Shown: positions 11,155 through 19,946 of the stretch, piece after piece
How positions within the stretch are numbered: position 1 is the stretch's first letter
How the letters are laid out: each line of letters begins with the position of its first letter
NCBI GenBank assembly: GCA_947461425.1
Contig: CANHKZ010000011.1
Span: 1-33,064 of the forward strand
Reading direction: 5' to 3'
From: Flavobacteriaceae bacterium
Lineage (GTDB): Bacteria; Bacteroidota; Bacteroidia; Flavobacteriales; Flavobacteriaceae
Length of the DNA stretch: 33,064 bases
Program-made: the position numbers and the translations under genes
Notes under the pieces: model-generated
The model's database searches: none
What the model was told of the DNA's origin: nothing
The model's input: only the letters and a program-made list of their open reading frames with translations

Positions 11155-11775
11155 ATGAAACAATTAAAAAATACAATTATTGCGGTTATTCTATTACTAA
11201 CTGTTTTTAGTAATTGCCAAAGTAACCAGGAAACCCGAAAACCAATTTCGCATGCTTCTGGAACGTTCATGAGGCAATCTGTTGATCGTAATAAAAAATT
11301 GATTGCAGGAGAAGAAGCTGAAATTGCTCGTGTGATTAGACAAAACAAAAAAAATAAATTTATTGCTTCTTCAAAAGGATTTTGGTATTCGTATGCAACT
11401 GTTAACTTAAAAGATACTGTAACCCCTAAAAAAGGAGATGTCGCTTTATTTGATTACGAAGTAAAAGACTTAAAAGGACGCGTAATTTATTCTAAAAGTC
11501 AATTGGGTCCACAAACCTATTTTGTTGACAAGCAAAATATAATGACCGGTTTGCGCGAAGGAATTAAAATAATGCATCGTAAAGAAAAAGTCAACTTCCT
11601 TTTCACCTCCCACACAGGTTACGGCTACCATGGCGACAATAATAAAATTGGCACCAACAAACCACTATTATGTGTTGTTACACTTCGTGACTTTATGTCG
11701 GAAGCGAATTACGATCAAAAAATGAAAGCAGAAGCTAATCCTGTTACTAAAACTGATAATGATTCTCTAAACTAA
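11155..11775 (+). CDS. gldI: Gliding motility-associated FKBP-type peptidyl-prolyl isomerase lipoprotein GldI
   Basis: 206 aa lipoprotein (LLLTVFSNCQSN) with a degenerate FKBP domain (GLREGIKIMHRKEKVNFLFTSHTGYGYHG), directly after the DHH gene and before PPIase genes. Confidence 0.88.
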   Translation: MKQLKNTIIAVILLLTVFSNCQSNQETRKPISHASGTFMRQSVDRNKKLIAGEEAEIARVIRQNKKNKFIASSKGFWYSYATVNLKDTVTPKKGDVALFDYEVKDLKGRVIYSKSQLGPQTYFVDKQNIMTGLREGIKIMHRKEKVNFLFTSHTGYGYHGDNNKIGTNKPLLCVVTLRDFMSEANYDQKMKAEANPVTKTDNDSLN

Positions 11776-11787
11776 ATACTTTTTAAA

Positions 11788-12906
11788 ATGAAAAAAACCT
11801 TTCTATTAGCCATAGTCATTATTGCTACTTTTTACTCGTGTAAAGAAGAAAACAACAATTTACCTGATGGTTTATATGCCAAAATTGAAACTAACAAAGG
11901 TGAAATTATCGTTCAATTAGATTATGATAAAGCCCCACTCACAGTGGCTAACTTTATTACTCTAGCTGAAGGTACAAATGAATTTGTAACCAATGAAAAA
12001 ATCAAAAACAGACCTTTTTACGACGGATTGAAATTTCACAGAGTCATAGAAAATTTTATGATTCAAGGAGGAGATCCCCTTGGAACTGGATCAGGAGATG
12101 CAGGTTATAAATTCAAAGATGAAATTACCGATGCCCATTTTGACAAAGGCGGTGTTTTGGCTATGGCCAATGGTGGTCCTGCAACTAATAGTAGCCAATT
12201 TTTTATTACCCATCTTGAAACTCCCTGGTTGGATGGAAAACACACTATTTTTGGTCATGTTGTAGGGAAGGGAATGGAAGCTGTTAACAAAATTTTGCAA
12301 GACGATTATATGAGTAAAGTCACTATTATCAGAAATGGAGATGCTGCTAAAAAATTTGATGCGGTTAAGGTTTTTCATGACTATTTCATTTCCGAAGCTG
12401 AAAACCAAAAGAAACAAGCCGCAATTGATGCAAACAATAAACGTATTTTTAATGAAAAATATAAAGCTGTAATTGAGGCTAAACTAAAATATTTTGCAGT
12501 ATTAAAAACTAAAGCTACAACAACTAAATCAGGATTACAATTTGTAATTACTAAAAAAAGTGGCGGAAAAAAACCTAAGAATGGAACTGGAGTCTTTATT
12601 CATTATGCTGGCTTTTTAGAAAACGGAACTTTGTTTGATAGTAGTGTAGAAAGTGCATGCAAAATGTTTGGAACGTTTGATCCCAATAGAGCAGCACAAA
12701 ATGGCTACCAACCCATTCCTTTTCAAGCGGGTAAAAAAGACGGACTGATTCCCGGATTTATAGAAGGAATTGAACAATTATCTTTTGGTGATAAAGCCGT
12801 TTTATTTATCCCATCTAGAATAGGATTTGCTGAAGCCGGCGCTGGAGATGTAATCCCACCCAATGCGAATCTAATTTTTGAAATTGAATTACTAAAAGCA
12901 CAATAA
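11788..12906 (+). CDS. Cyclophilin-FKBP fusion peptidyl-prolyl isomerase (lipoprotein)
   Basis: 372 aa; lipobox-like TFYSCKEE, cyclophilin FHRVIENFMIQGGDPLGTGSGDAGYKFKDE...NSSQFFITH, then FKBP GTGVFIHYAGFLENGTLFDSS...VLFIPSRIGFAEAG. Confidence 0.94.
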   Translation: MKKTFLLAIVIIATFYSCKEENNNLPDGLYAKIETNKGEIIVQLDYDKAPLTVANFITLAEGTNEFVTNEKIKNRPFYDGLKFHRVIENFMIQGGDPLGTGSGDAGYKFKDEITDAHFDKGGVLAMANGGPATNSSQFFITHLETPWLDGKHTIFGHVVGKGMEAVNKILQDDYMSKVTIIRNGDAAKKFDAVKVFHDYFISEAENQKKQAAIDANNKRIFNEKYKAVIEAKLKYFAVLKTKATTTKSGLQFVITKKSGGKKPKNGTGVFIHYAGFLENGTLFDSSVESACKMFGTFDPNRAAQNGYQPIPFQAGKKDGLIPGFIEGIEQLSFGDKAVLFIPSRIGFAEAGAGDVIPPNANLIFEIELLKAQ

Positions 12907-12932
12907 ATAGAAAATTATTAAAAATTGAACTT

Positions 12933-14138
12933 ATGAAATTAAAATTGCTAGCATTCTTATTATTAGGAATCCTAAGTGCACAAGCACAAAAATTAAAAAA
13001 AGGGCTTCCTTCAAAAAAACCTGCTATTTCTCAAGTAGCCAACTTAAAAATTACAGACGGAATTTTTGCCAATATTGAAACCAACAAAGGAACTATTGTC
13101 GTTCAATTGGAATACCAAAAAACACCAGTAACAGTTGCTAACTATATCAGTTTAGCAGAAGGTACAAATACTTTTGTGACCGATGAAAAATTAAAAGGAA
13201 AACCGTTTTACAATGGTTTGAAATTTCATCGAGTTATTAAAGATTTCATGATACAAGGTGGCGATCCTATAGGTAACGGATCAGGTGGCCCAGGATATTC
13301 ATTTAAAGATGAATTTACCGATTTAAAACATAGCAAAGGAGGAATTCTCTCTATGGCAAATTCAGGTCCTGCCTCTAACGGAAGTCAATTTTTTATCACA
13401 CACAAAGACACCCCTTGGTTAGACGGAAAACATACTGTTTTTGGTCAGGTCACACAAGGAATGGATGTGGTGAATAAAATAGAGCAAAATGATGTAATTC
13501 TTAAAATAACTATTAGTCGAAAAGGTGCTTTAGCATCTAAATTTAATGCTGTTAAAGTTTTTTCTGATTACTACGCTAACAAAGCAGAAGAAGCTAAAAA
13601 ACAAGCCACAATTGATGCAGAAAATAAAGCTAAACAAGCCGCAATACAAGCTGAAAACAAACGTATTTATCTTGAAAAATATGGAGATTTCATTAAAGAA
13701 AAAGCGCTATACTTAGCCGCTACTAAAGCAACCACAACAACCACTGCTTCTGGATTACAATATGTTCTTTTACAAAAAGGAACCGATGTTAAACCTGTTA
13801 ACGGAAGTACTATTTATTTTAAATATGCTGGTTATTTTGAAGATGGAAATGTATTTGATAGCAACTACGAAGAAGTAGCCAAAGCTTGTGGTCAATTCAA
13901 TCAAACTCGTGCGGATCAAAATGGTTACCAAGCTTTTCCTTTTGAAGCAGGAAAAAAAACAGGAATGATTCAGGGAATTATTGAAGGAATGAGTTTAATG
14001 AATTTAGGAGATAAATTTCTTTTATACATACCATCTAAATTGGGATATGGCGAAAGAGGTAATGGCCCAATACAACCCAATACCAATTTAATTTTTGAAT
14101 TGGAAATTACTGATAAAGCTCCCACTCCAAAACAATAA
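12933..14138 (+). CDS. Cyclophilin-FKBP fusion peptidyl-prolyl isomerase (secreted paralog)
   Basis: 401 aa; signal peptide ending AQAQ, cyclophilin FHRVIKDFMIQGGDPIGNGSGGPGYSFKDEF, FKBP STIYFKYAGYFEDGNVFDSN; close tandem paralog of 11788..12906. Confidence 0.94.
   Translation: MKLKLLAFLLLGILSAQAQKLKKGLPSKKPAISQVANLKITDGIFANIETNKGTIVVQLEYQKTPVTVANYISLAEGTNTFVTDEKLKGKPFYNGLKFHRVIKDFMIQGGDPIGNGSGGPGYSFKDEFTDLKHSKGGILSMANSGPASNGSQFFITHKDTPWLDGKHTVFGQVTQGMDVVNKIEQNDVILKITISRKGALASKFNAVKVFSDYYANKAEEAKKQATIDAENKAKQAAIQAENKRIYLEKYGDFIKEKALYLAATKATTTTTASGLQYVLLQKGTDVKPVNGSTIYFKYAGYFEDGNVFDSNYEEVAKACGQFNQTRADQNGYQAFPFEAGKKTGMIQGIIEGMSLMNLGDKFLLYIPSKLGYGERGNGPIQPNTNLIFELEITDKAPTPKQ
13599..13664 (+). 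repeat. Intragenic 33-bp tandem duplication in the interdomain linker
   Basis: KQATIDAENKA / KQAAIQAENKR are two adjacent 33-bp units with 25 of 33 identical bases; the upstream paralog has one unit. Confidence 0.7.
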
Positions 14139-14177
14139 AAAAAAAATCCTCAACTATAACTGTTGAGGATTTTTTTA
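14139..14177. terminator. Bidirectional Rho-independent terminator
   Basis: AATCCTCAAC-tataact-GTTGAGGATT flanked by A and T runs, between convergent genes. Confidence 0.88.
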
Positions 14178-14193
14178 TATGTTGGCTAATAAT

Positions 14194-14631
14194 TTATTTT
14201 CCAAATTTCCAATCAAATTCATCTTTAGAATTGATGATGGCTCCAATTTCGAACTTGACAACTTCTTCAAATTCGGTTTGAAAAATGATCCAATGCTCTT
14301 CGTTAAAATAGTTTTCAAACGTATCAAATTCTTCTTGAGTGAATTTCGTAATGGTTTTGGTTTCCAAATCTTTTTTGACTTCACTTATCTTTTTACCGAT
14401 AATCGTGTTTCCAAATAATTCCAATGCTGCACTAGACGCTACAATATAGCCCAATTTAAATTCTTCTTCTTGGTAGAATGTTAAACGCGCTTTTAGTTTG
14501 TTGTACACTAAAATTTGGTTGTCGTCTTCGTCTTTGTAATTACGGTCTGGTTTGCCGTAAATTGCCTCTACATCTTTTTGCTTCATGCCAAAAAGTAGTT
14601 TGTCGATTCCGTTTTTTAGATTGATTTTCAT
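14194..14631 (-). CDS. Hypothetical cytosolic protein
   Basis: 145 aa ORF, MKINLKNGIDKLLFGMKQKDVEAIYGKPDRNYKDEDDNQILVYNKL...; co-directional with the next ORF and purM. Confidence 0.7.
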   Translation of the reverse strand: MKINLKNGIDKLLFGMKQKDVEAIYGKPDRNYKDEDDNQILVYNKLKARLTFYQEEEFKLGYIVASSAALELFGNTIIGKKISEVKKDLETKTITKFTQEEFDTFENYFNEEHWIIFQTEFEEVVKFEIGAIINSKDEFDWKFGK

Positions 14632-14646
14632 TTGGACTTTTATTTT

Positions 14647-15006
14647 TTAGTATTCATTCATTTCATCAAAGCGAACCGGCACTTGAGGATCATAACACGA
14701 ACATTTGAATTCTTCCAAAGTAGCAGCTAACAATTCCATTGTTTTTCCATCAGTTCCATAGCAGTCAATCTGAATACTTTGGGGAGTTGTTTTAACTTGA
14801 AAAGCGCCTTTTCCATTCGGATTTTTCCAGCTGTTTTCGTCTACTTTTTCCCAAGTTGAAAAAACACTGCCAATACGATTTAAAATTAGAACTACAGGCA
14901 ATTCTTCCAAACCTTCGACCATTTCTTGATCTACTAATGATTCGTAAACCAATTGATGATTCAAGTAAATCCCTTCCTGATACTGCCAAAAAACTAATTC
15001 GTACAT
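14647..15006 (-). CDS. Hypothetical protein
   Basis: 119 aa ORF, MYELVFWQYQEGIYLNHQLVYESLVDQEMVEGLEELPVVLILNRIGSVFSTWEK...; compact, no signal peptide. Confidence 0.7.
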   Translation of the reverse strand: MYELVFWQYQEGIYLNHQLVYESLVDQEMVEGLEELPVVLILNRIGSVFSTWEKVDENSWKNPNGKGAFQVKTTPQSIQIDCYGTDGKTMELLAATLEEFKCSCYDPQVPVRFDEMNEY

Positions 15007-15039
15007 TTTAAAAGATTGAAAGATTAAAAAACTAATTAA

Positions 15040-16218
15040 CTAGTACTTAAAAGTACCGTATTCACTTGAAATCGTTAATTTTTTTGCTTCAGCTGCTTCC
15101 ACTCTACCTACAATTTGGGCATCAACGTTGAATGATTTTGAAATGGCAATGATATCTTGTGCTACCGCCTCAGGAACATACAATTCCATTCGGTGACCGC
15201 AGTTGAACACTTGGTACATTTCTTTCCAGTCGGTTTTGGATTGCTCTTGAATCAATTGAAACAAAGGCGGAATTGGAAACAAATTGTCTTTTATAATATG
15301 AAGATTATTTATAAAATGTAAAATTTTAGTTTGCGCTCCTCCACTGCAATGGACCATTCCGTGAATTTCTTTTGAAGAATAGGCATCTAAAATTTTCTTG
15401 ATAATTGGAGCATAGGTTCTGGTTGGCGAAAGCACTAATTGTCCGGCATCGATTGGCGAATTTTCAACAGCATCAGTCAATTTAACCTGACCAGAATAAA
15501 TCAATTCATCAGGAACGGCAGCATCAAAACTCTCAGGGTATTTTTCTGCCAAATACTTGCCAAACACATCATGACGCGCCGAAGTTAAACCATTACTTCC
15601 AATACCACCGTTGTAACTTTTCTCGTAAGTAGCTTGACCAAAAGATGCCAAACCTACAATTACGTCACCCGCTTGTATATTGGCATTGTCAATTACTTTA
15701 GCACGTGGCATTCTTGCTGTAACAGTTGAATCTACAATTATAGTTCGAACTAAATCACCTACATCAGCGGTTTCACCACCCGTAGAATGAATGGTTACCC
15801 CATAAGAGCCAAGTTCTTTAATTAATTCCTCAGTTCCGTTGATAATCGCTGAAATTACATCTGCAGTTATTAGATTTTTGTTTCTTCCAATAGTAGAAGA
15901 AAGCAAAATATTATCCGTAGCGCCTACACACAATAAATCGTCAATATTCATAATCAACGCATCTTGTGCAATCCCTTTCCAAACCGAAATATCGCCTGTT
16001 TCTTTCCAATACATATAGGCCAAAGAGGATTTAGTACCTGCACCATCAGCATGCATGATCAAACAGTAATCGTCGTCTTGGGTCAAGTAATCGGGTACGA
16101 TTTTACAAAAAGCTTGCGGAAACAAACCTTTGTCAATATTTTTTATGGCGTTATGCACATCTTCTTTGGATGCCGAAACACCGCGTTGTGCGTATCTTTT
16201 TGAAGTATCTGAACTCAT
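15040..16218 (-). CDS. purM: AIR synthase-related protein / phosphoribosylformylglycinamidine cyclo-ligase (Bacteroidota type)
   Basis: 392 aa; RYAQRGVSASKEDVHNAIKNIDKGLFPQAFCKIVPDY, MHADGAGTKSSLAYMYW, STGGETADVGDLVRTIIVDSTVTARMPR. Confidence 0.85.
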   Translation of the reverse strand: MSSDTSKRYAQRGVSASKEDVHNAIKNIDKGLFPQAFCKIVPDYLTQDDDYCLIMHADGAGTKSSLAYMYWKETGDISVWKGIAQDALIMNIDDLLCVGATDNILLSSTIGRNKNLITADVISAIINGTEELIKELGSYGVTIHSTGGETADVGDLVRTIIVDSTVTARMPRAKVIDNANIQAGDVIVGLASFGQATYEKSYNGGIGSNGLTSARHDVFGKYLAEKYPESFDAAVPDELIYSGQVKLTDAVENSPIDAGQLVLSPTRTYAPIIKKILDAYSSKEIHGMVHCSGGAQTKILHFINNLHIIKDNLFPIPPLFQLIQEQSKTDWKEMYQVFNCGHRMELYVPEAVAQDIIAISKSFNVDAQIVGRVEAAEAKKLTISSEYGTFKY

Positions 16219-16335
16219 GAAGTTTGAAGTGTAGTCGACCTTTCGGCTAATTGTGTTTTGTGCAAAGATAATTATTTTTTTGGCTTTTGCCTAAGCAGCA
16301 TTAGCAACAAATTGTATCTCTTTAAACCAAATCAA

Positions 16336-16366
16336 AAAAGCCTCTCTAAATTTAGAAAGGCTTTTA
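16336..16366 (-). terminator. Terminator downstream of the GSIII gene
   Basis: AAAAGCCTCTCTAAATTTAGAAAGGCTTTT hairpin 3' of the glnN stop, with A/T runs on both sides. Confidence 0.75.
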
Positions 16367-16382
16367 AAAATATATTGATCCA

Positions 16383-18572
16383 TTATTTGGTAAACAATAA
16401 CTCTCTGTATTTAGTTAAGGTCCAAAGTTCGTTATCTACTAACAATTCTAGTTTATCACAATGGTTTCTAATGATATCAAAATACGGTTTTACCTTATTG
16501 CAATAGGCTTCAGCCATCACTTGCGCATCGTTTAAACTATTGGCTTTTTTTCTTTCTTGAGTCATTTCCTCCACCTTGGTATTAATGCCTTCAATATGAC
16601 CCGAAATTTGTTTGATTATTGCAATTTGTTCTTTCGAAACACTTTCAAAATCTTTTCCGAAAATTTCTTTCAATCCACGAACGTTTTCAATCAAGGTATT
16701 TTGGTAACGAATCGCAGTAGGAATGACATGATTACGTGCAATATCTCCTAAAACACGTCCTTCTATTTGGATTTTTTTAGTATATTCTTCTAACTCAATT
16801 TCGTATCGCGCTTCTACCTCAATATGATTCATAATTCCTAATTCAGAAAACAAATCCAAGGCTTGTTTAGATGCTCTTGCTTTTAAGGCTTCTGGAGTAG
16901 TTTTGTAATTACTTAAACCTCTTTTAGCCGCTTCTTTTTCCCAAGCATCGCTGTATCCGTCCCCTTCAAACAAGATTTTTTTTGATTGCTTGATGTATTC
17001 TCTTAAAACATTAAATATGGCATCGTCTTTTTTCATGCCTTTTTCATCAATCAAAGTATCTACTTCAATTTTAAATTGGCGTAATTGCTTGGCTACAATT
17101 GCATTTAAAGTAGTCATAGCATTCGAACAATTGGCAGAAGAACCAACGGCTCTAAACTCAAATTTATTTCCAGTAAAGGCAAATGGCGATGTTCTATTTC
17201 TATCGGTATTATCCAACATTAAATCTGGAATTTTACCTACCACATTCAATTTTAAGTCGGTTTTCTCTTCAGGAGATAATTTTCCTGTAGTAACTCCTTC
17301 TAATTCCGCTAAAACTTTAGTCAATGAATCACCAATAAATACTGAAATAATTGCGGGTGGCGCTTCATTAGCTCCTAATCGATGATCGTTACTAGCGGTT
17401 GCAATGGAGGCTCTTAATAGCGATTCGCTATCATTAACCGCCTTGATGGTATTGATGAAGAAAGTCAAAAACTGTAAATTACTCATTGGAGTTTTACTTG
17501 GACTCAATAAGTTGACTCCTGTATCTGTAGCCAATGACCAGTTATTGTGTTTTCCAGAACCGTTTACCCCTTTGAATGGTTTTTCGTGGAATAATACTTT
17601 AAAATCATGACGCTCGGCTACTTTTTCCATCACATCCATTAACAAACAGTTGTGATCAACTGCTAAGTTGGTTTCTTCGAAAATAGGTGCCAACTCAAAT
17701 TGATTTGGTGCTACTTCGTTATGACGTGTTTTAACAGGAATTCCTAAAAGCATACATTCATGTTCCAATTCCCGCATATAAGTTAATGCGCGAGTAGGTA
17801 TTGAACCAAAATAGTGATCATCAAGTTGTTGGCCTTTAGCCGATGTATGACCTAATAATGTTCTACCAGTCATCATCAAATCAGGACGAGATTTGGCTAA
17901 CGAACGATCAATTAAAAAATATTCTTGCTCCCATCCTAGAGTTGCCGTTACTTTCTTTACGTTTTTATCAAAATACTTACATACTTCTGTTGCCGCATCA
18001 TCCATAACTGTCAAAGCACGCAACAATGGTGTTTTATAATCTAAAGCTTCTCCAGTATAAGAAATAAAAACAGTTGGAATACATAAAGTAGTTCCAAAAA
18101 TAAAAGCAGGTGATGTTGGGTCCCAAGCAGTATATCCCCTAGCCTCAAAGGTGTTTCTAATTCCACCATTTGGAAAACTAGATGCGTCTGGCTCTTGTTG
18201 TACCAACTGCGAACCTCCAAATTTTTCTACAGGATCACTTCCATCATAGGAAGTTTCAAAAAAAGCATCGTGTTTTTCTGCAGTGGTTCCGGTTAAAGGT
18301 TGAAACCAGTGAGTATAATGGGTGACTCCTTTAGAAAGCGCCCATTCTTTCATACCCATTGCTACATAATCAGCTATCTTTCTGTCGATTTTAGTTCCGT
18401 GTTGAATTGCTCCTTGAACCGCTTTATATGCTTCAGAAGTCAAATAATGCTTCATGGTTTTACCATTGAATACATTAGCGCCAAAAATGACTGATTTTTT
18501 TTCGGTTTCTTCAAATTGAATTGGCTTTCTTGTTGAAGCTTCTATCAAAGCTTGAAAACGTAGTGTTGACAT
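16383..18572 (-). CDS. glnN: Glutamine synthetase type III
   Basis: 729 aa; LGWEQEYFLIDRSLAKSRPDLMMTGRTLLG, NGSGKHNNWSLATDTGVNLL, NDHRLGANEAPPAIISVFIG. Confidence 0.96.
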   Translation of the reverse strand: MSTLRFQALIEASTRKPIQFEETEKKSVIFGANVFNGKTMKHYLTSEAYKAVQGAIQHGTKIDRKIADYVAMGMKEWALSKGVTHYTHWFQPLTGTTAEKHDAFFETSYDGSDPVEKFGGSQLVQQEPDASSFPNGGIRNTFEARGYTAWDPTSPAFIFGTTLCIPTVFISYTGEALDYKTPLLRALTVMDDAATEVCKYFDKNVKKVTATLGWEQEYFLIDRSLAKSRPDLMMTGRTLLGHTSAKGQQLDDHYFGSIPTRALTYMRELEHECMLLGIPVKTRHNEVAPNQFELAPIFEETNLAVDHNCLLMDVMEKVAERHDFKVLFHEKPFKGVNGSGKHNNWSLATDTGVNLLSPSKTPMSNLQFLTFFINTIKAVNDSESLLRASIATASNDHRLGANEAPPAIISVFIGDSLTKVLAELEGVTTGKLSPEEKTDLKLNVVGKIPDLMLDNTDRNRTSPFAFTGNKFEFRAVGSSANCSNAMTTLNAIVAKQLRQFKIEVDTLIDEKGMKKDDAIFNVLREYIKQSKKILFEGDGYSDAWEKEAAKRGLSNYKTTPEALKARASKQALDLFSELGIMNHIEVEARYEIELEEYTKKIQIEGRVLGDIARNHVIPTAIRYQNTLIENVRGLKEIFGKDFESVSKEQIAIIKQISGHIEGINTKVEEMTQERKKANSLNDAQVMAEAYCNKVKPYFDIIRNHCDKLELLVDNELWTLTKYRELLFTK

Positions 18573-18616
18573 TATGATAATTTTAGATTATTAAAGATTC
18601 ATTCTCACTTACTAAG

Positions 18617-18648
18617 CAAATATAAGAATATAAAATCATGTGGTACAA
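18617..18648 (-). promoter_or_regulatory. Putative Bacteroidota promoter for the GSIII gene
   Basis: Plus-strand CAAATATA (18617-18624; reverse complement TATATTTG, -7) with CAA at 18646-18648 (reverse complement TTG, -33) 21 bp away. Confidence 0.45.
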
Positions 18649-18694
18649 TTGCGGAATTATTTTTTATTGCTGTTAAAAATTGTATTTTTTTAAT

Positions 18695-18757
18695 AATACC
18701 CCCTCTAAAATGAGGTTCTGGTAAAAGTAATTAATAATTATATAAAAAATACCCCCT
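18695..18757. repeat. Two direct repeats AATACCCCCT in the GSIII/GSII divergent promoter region
   Basis: AATACCCCCT at 18695-18704 and 18748-18757, 53 bp apart; C-runs stand out in this AT-rich intergenic DNA. Confidence 0.65.
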
Positions 18758-18784
18758 ATTTTTTTCCGACCCAAAAAAAATAAT

Positions 18785-18792
18785 TAAATTTG
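18785..18792 (+). promoter_or_regulatory. Putative -7 element (TAAATTTG) for the GSII gene
   Basis: TAAATTTG matches TAnnTTTG, 38 bp upstream of the ATG; no recognisable -33. Confidence 0.45.
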
Positions 18793-18830
18793 CATCAATA
18801 ATTAAATCAAACTGCTTAAATCATACTATC

Positions 18831-19847
18831 ATGGCTAAAATTAAATTAGAATACCTTTGGTTAGACGGATACGAACCAACACAAAACATTAGAAGTAAAA
18901 CTAAAGTTGAAGAGCATGAAAATTTTCAAGGAACACTTGCTGAACTTGGGAATTGGTCTTTTGACGGATCGTCGACTAAACAAGCTGAAGGGGGATCTTC
19001 AGATTGTCTTTTAGTTCCAGTAGCTATTTATCCAGATCCAACTAGAGCAAACGGTTATATAGTTATGTCTGAAGTTATGTATGCTGACGGAACACCACAT
19101 CCTTCAAATGGCAGAGCAACAATTGATGATGAAGATGAGGATTTCTGGTTTGGTTTTGAGCAAGAATATTTTATCATGGATACTAAAACTTTATTGCCTT
19201 TAGGATTTCCTGTTGGAGGTTACCCTGCGCCACAAGGTATGTACTACTGTTCAGTAGGTGGAAAAAATACTCATGGAAGAAAATTAGTTGAGGAGCACGC
19301 TGATTTATGTATTGCTGCCGGAATTAACTTTGAAGGAATTAATCAAGAGGTTGCATGTGGACAATGGGAGTTCCAATTGTTTGCTAAAGGAGCTAAAAAA
19401 GCGGGCGATGAAATCTGGGTTGCTAGATATTTACTAGACCGTTTGACTGAGAAATATGGTTATTATATTGAATACCACCCAAAACCATTGGGCGATACTG
19501 ACTGGAATGGTTCAGGTATGCATGCTAACTTCTCTAATGAAGTTTTAAGAACTTGTGGAGATCAGGCTACTTATGAAAAAATTTGTGAGGCATTCCGTCC
19601 AGTAACTAAGGAACATATTGCTGTATACGGAGCATACAATGACTTACGTTTAACAGGTAAACACGAAACTGCTTCAATAGATGATTTTTCATATGGAATT
19701 TCTGATAGAGGTGCGTCAATCCGTATTCCATTAATCACTGTTCAAAAAGGTTGGAAAGGATGGTTAGAAGATAGAAGACCAGCTTCAAACGGCGATCCTT
19801 ATAAAATTGCGGCCAGAATTATCAAAACTGTTAAATCAGCTTTGTAA
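18831..19847 (+). CDS. Glutamine synthetase, type II (eukaryote-like, beta-grasp)
   Basis: 338 aa; LGNWSFDGSSTKQAEGGSSDCLLVPV, WFGFEQEYFIMD, DWNGSGMHANFSNE, KHETASIDDFSYGISDRGASIRIP. Confidence 0.95.
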   Translation: MAKIKLEYLWLDGYEPTQNIRSKTKVEEHENFQGTLAELGNWSFDGSSTKQAEGGSSDCLLVPVAIYPDPTRANGYIVMSEVMYADGTPHPSNGRATIDDEDEDFWFGFEQEYFIMDTKTLLPLGFPVGGYPAPQGMYYCSVGGKNTHGRKLVEEHADLCIAAGINFEGINQEVACGQWEFQLFAKGAKKAGDEIWVARYLLDRLTEKYGYYIEYHPKPLGDTDWNGSGMHANFSNEVLRTCGDQATYEKICEAFRPVTKEHIAVYGAYNDLRLTGKHETASIDDFSYGISDRGASIRIPLITVQKGWKGWLEDRRPASNGDPYKIAARIIKTVKSAL

Positions 19848-19868
19848 TTTACTTTCAATTATATTATA

Positions 19869-19899
19869 AAAGTGCCTTTCAAAAGAAGGCACTTTTTTT
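19869..19899. terminator. Rho-independent terminator after the GSII gene
   Basis: AAAGTGCCTT-tcaaaag-AAGGCACTTTTTTT. Confidence 0.88.
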
Positions 19900-19946
19900 G
19901 AATCTTATTGGAATTCAAACCGTATAAAAAACTTATTTTTGTTTTT

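Noticed and set aside
12091-12417. 108-aa minus-strand ORF inside the first cyclophilin-FKBP gene
   Set aside because: Antisense to a conserved coding region with no recognisable domain.
16990-17385. 131-aa plus-strand ORF antisense to glnN
   Set aside because: Lies entirely within the well-supported GSIII gene on the other strand, with no family resemblance; typical shadow ORF.
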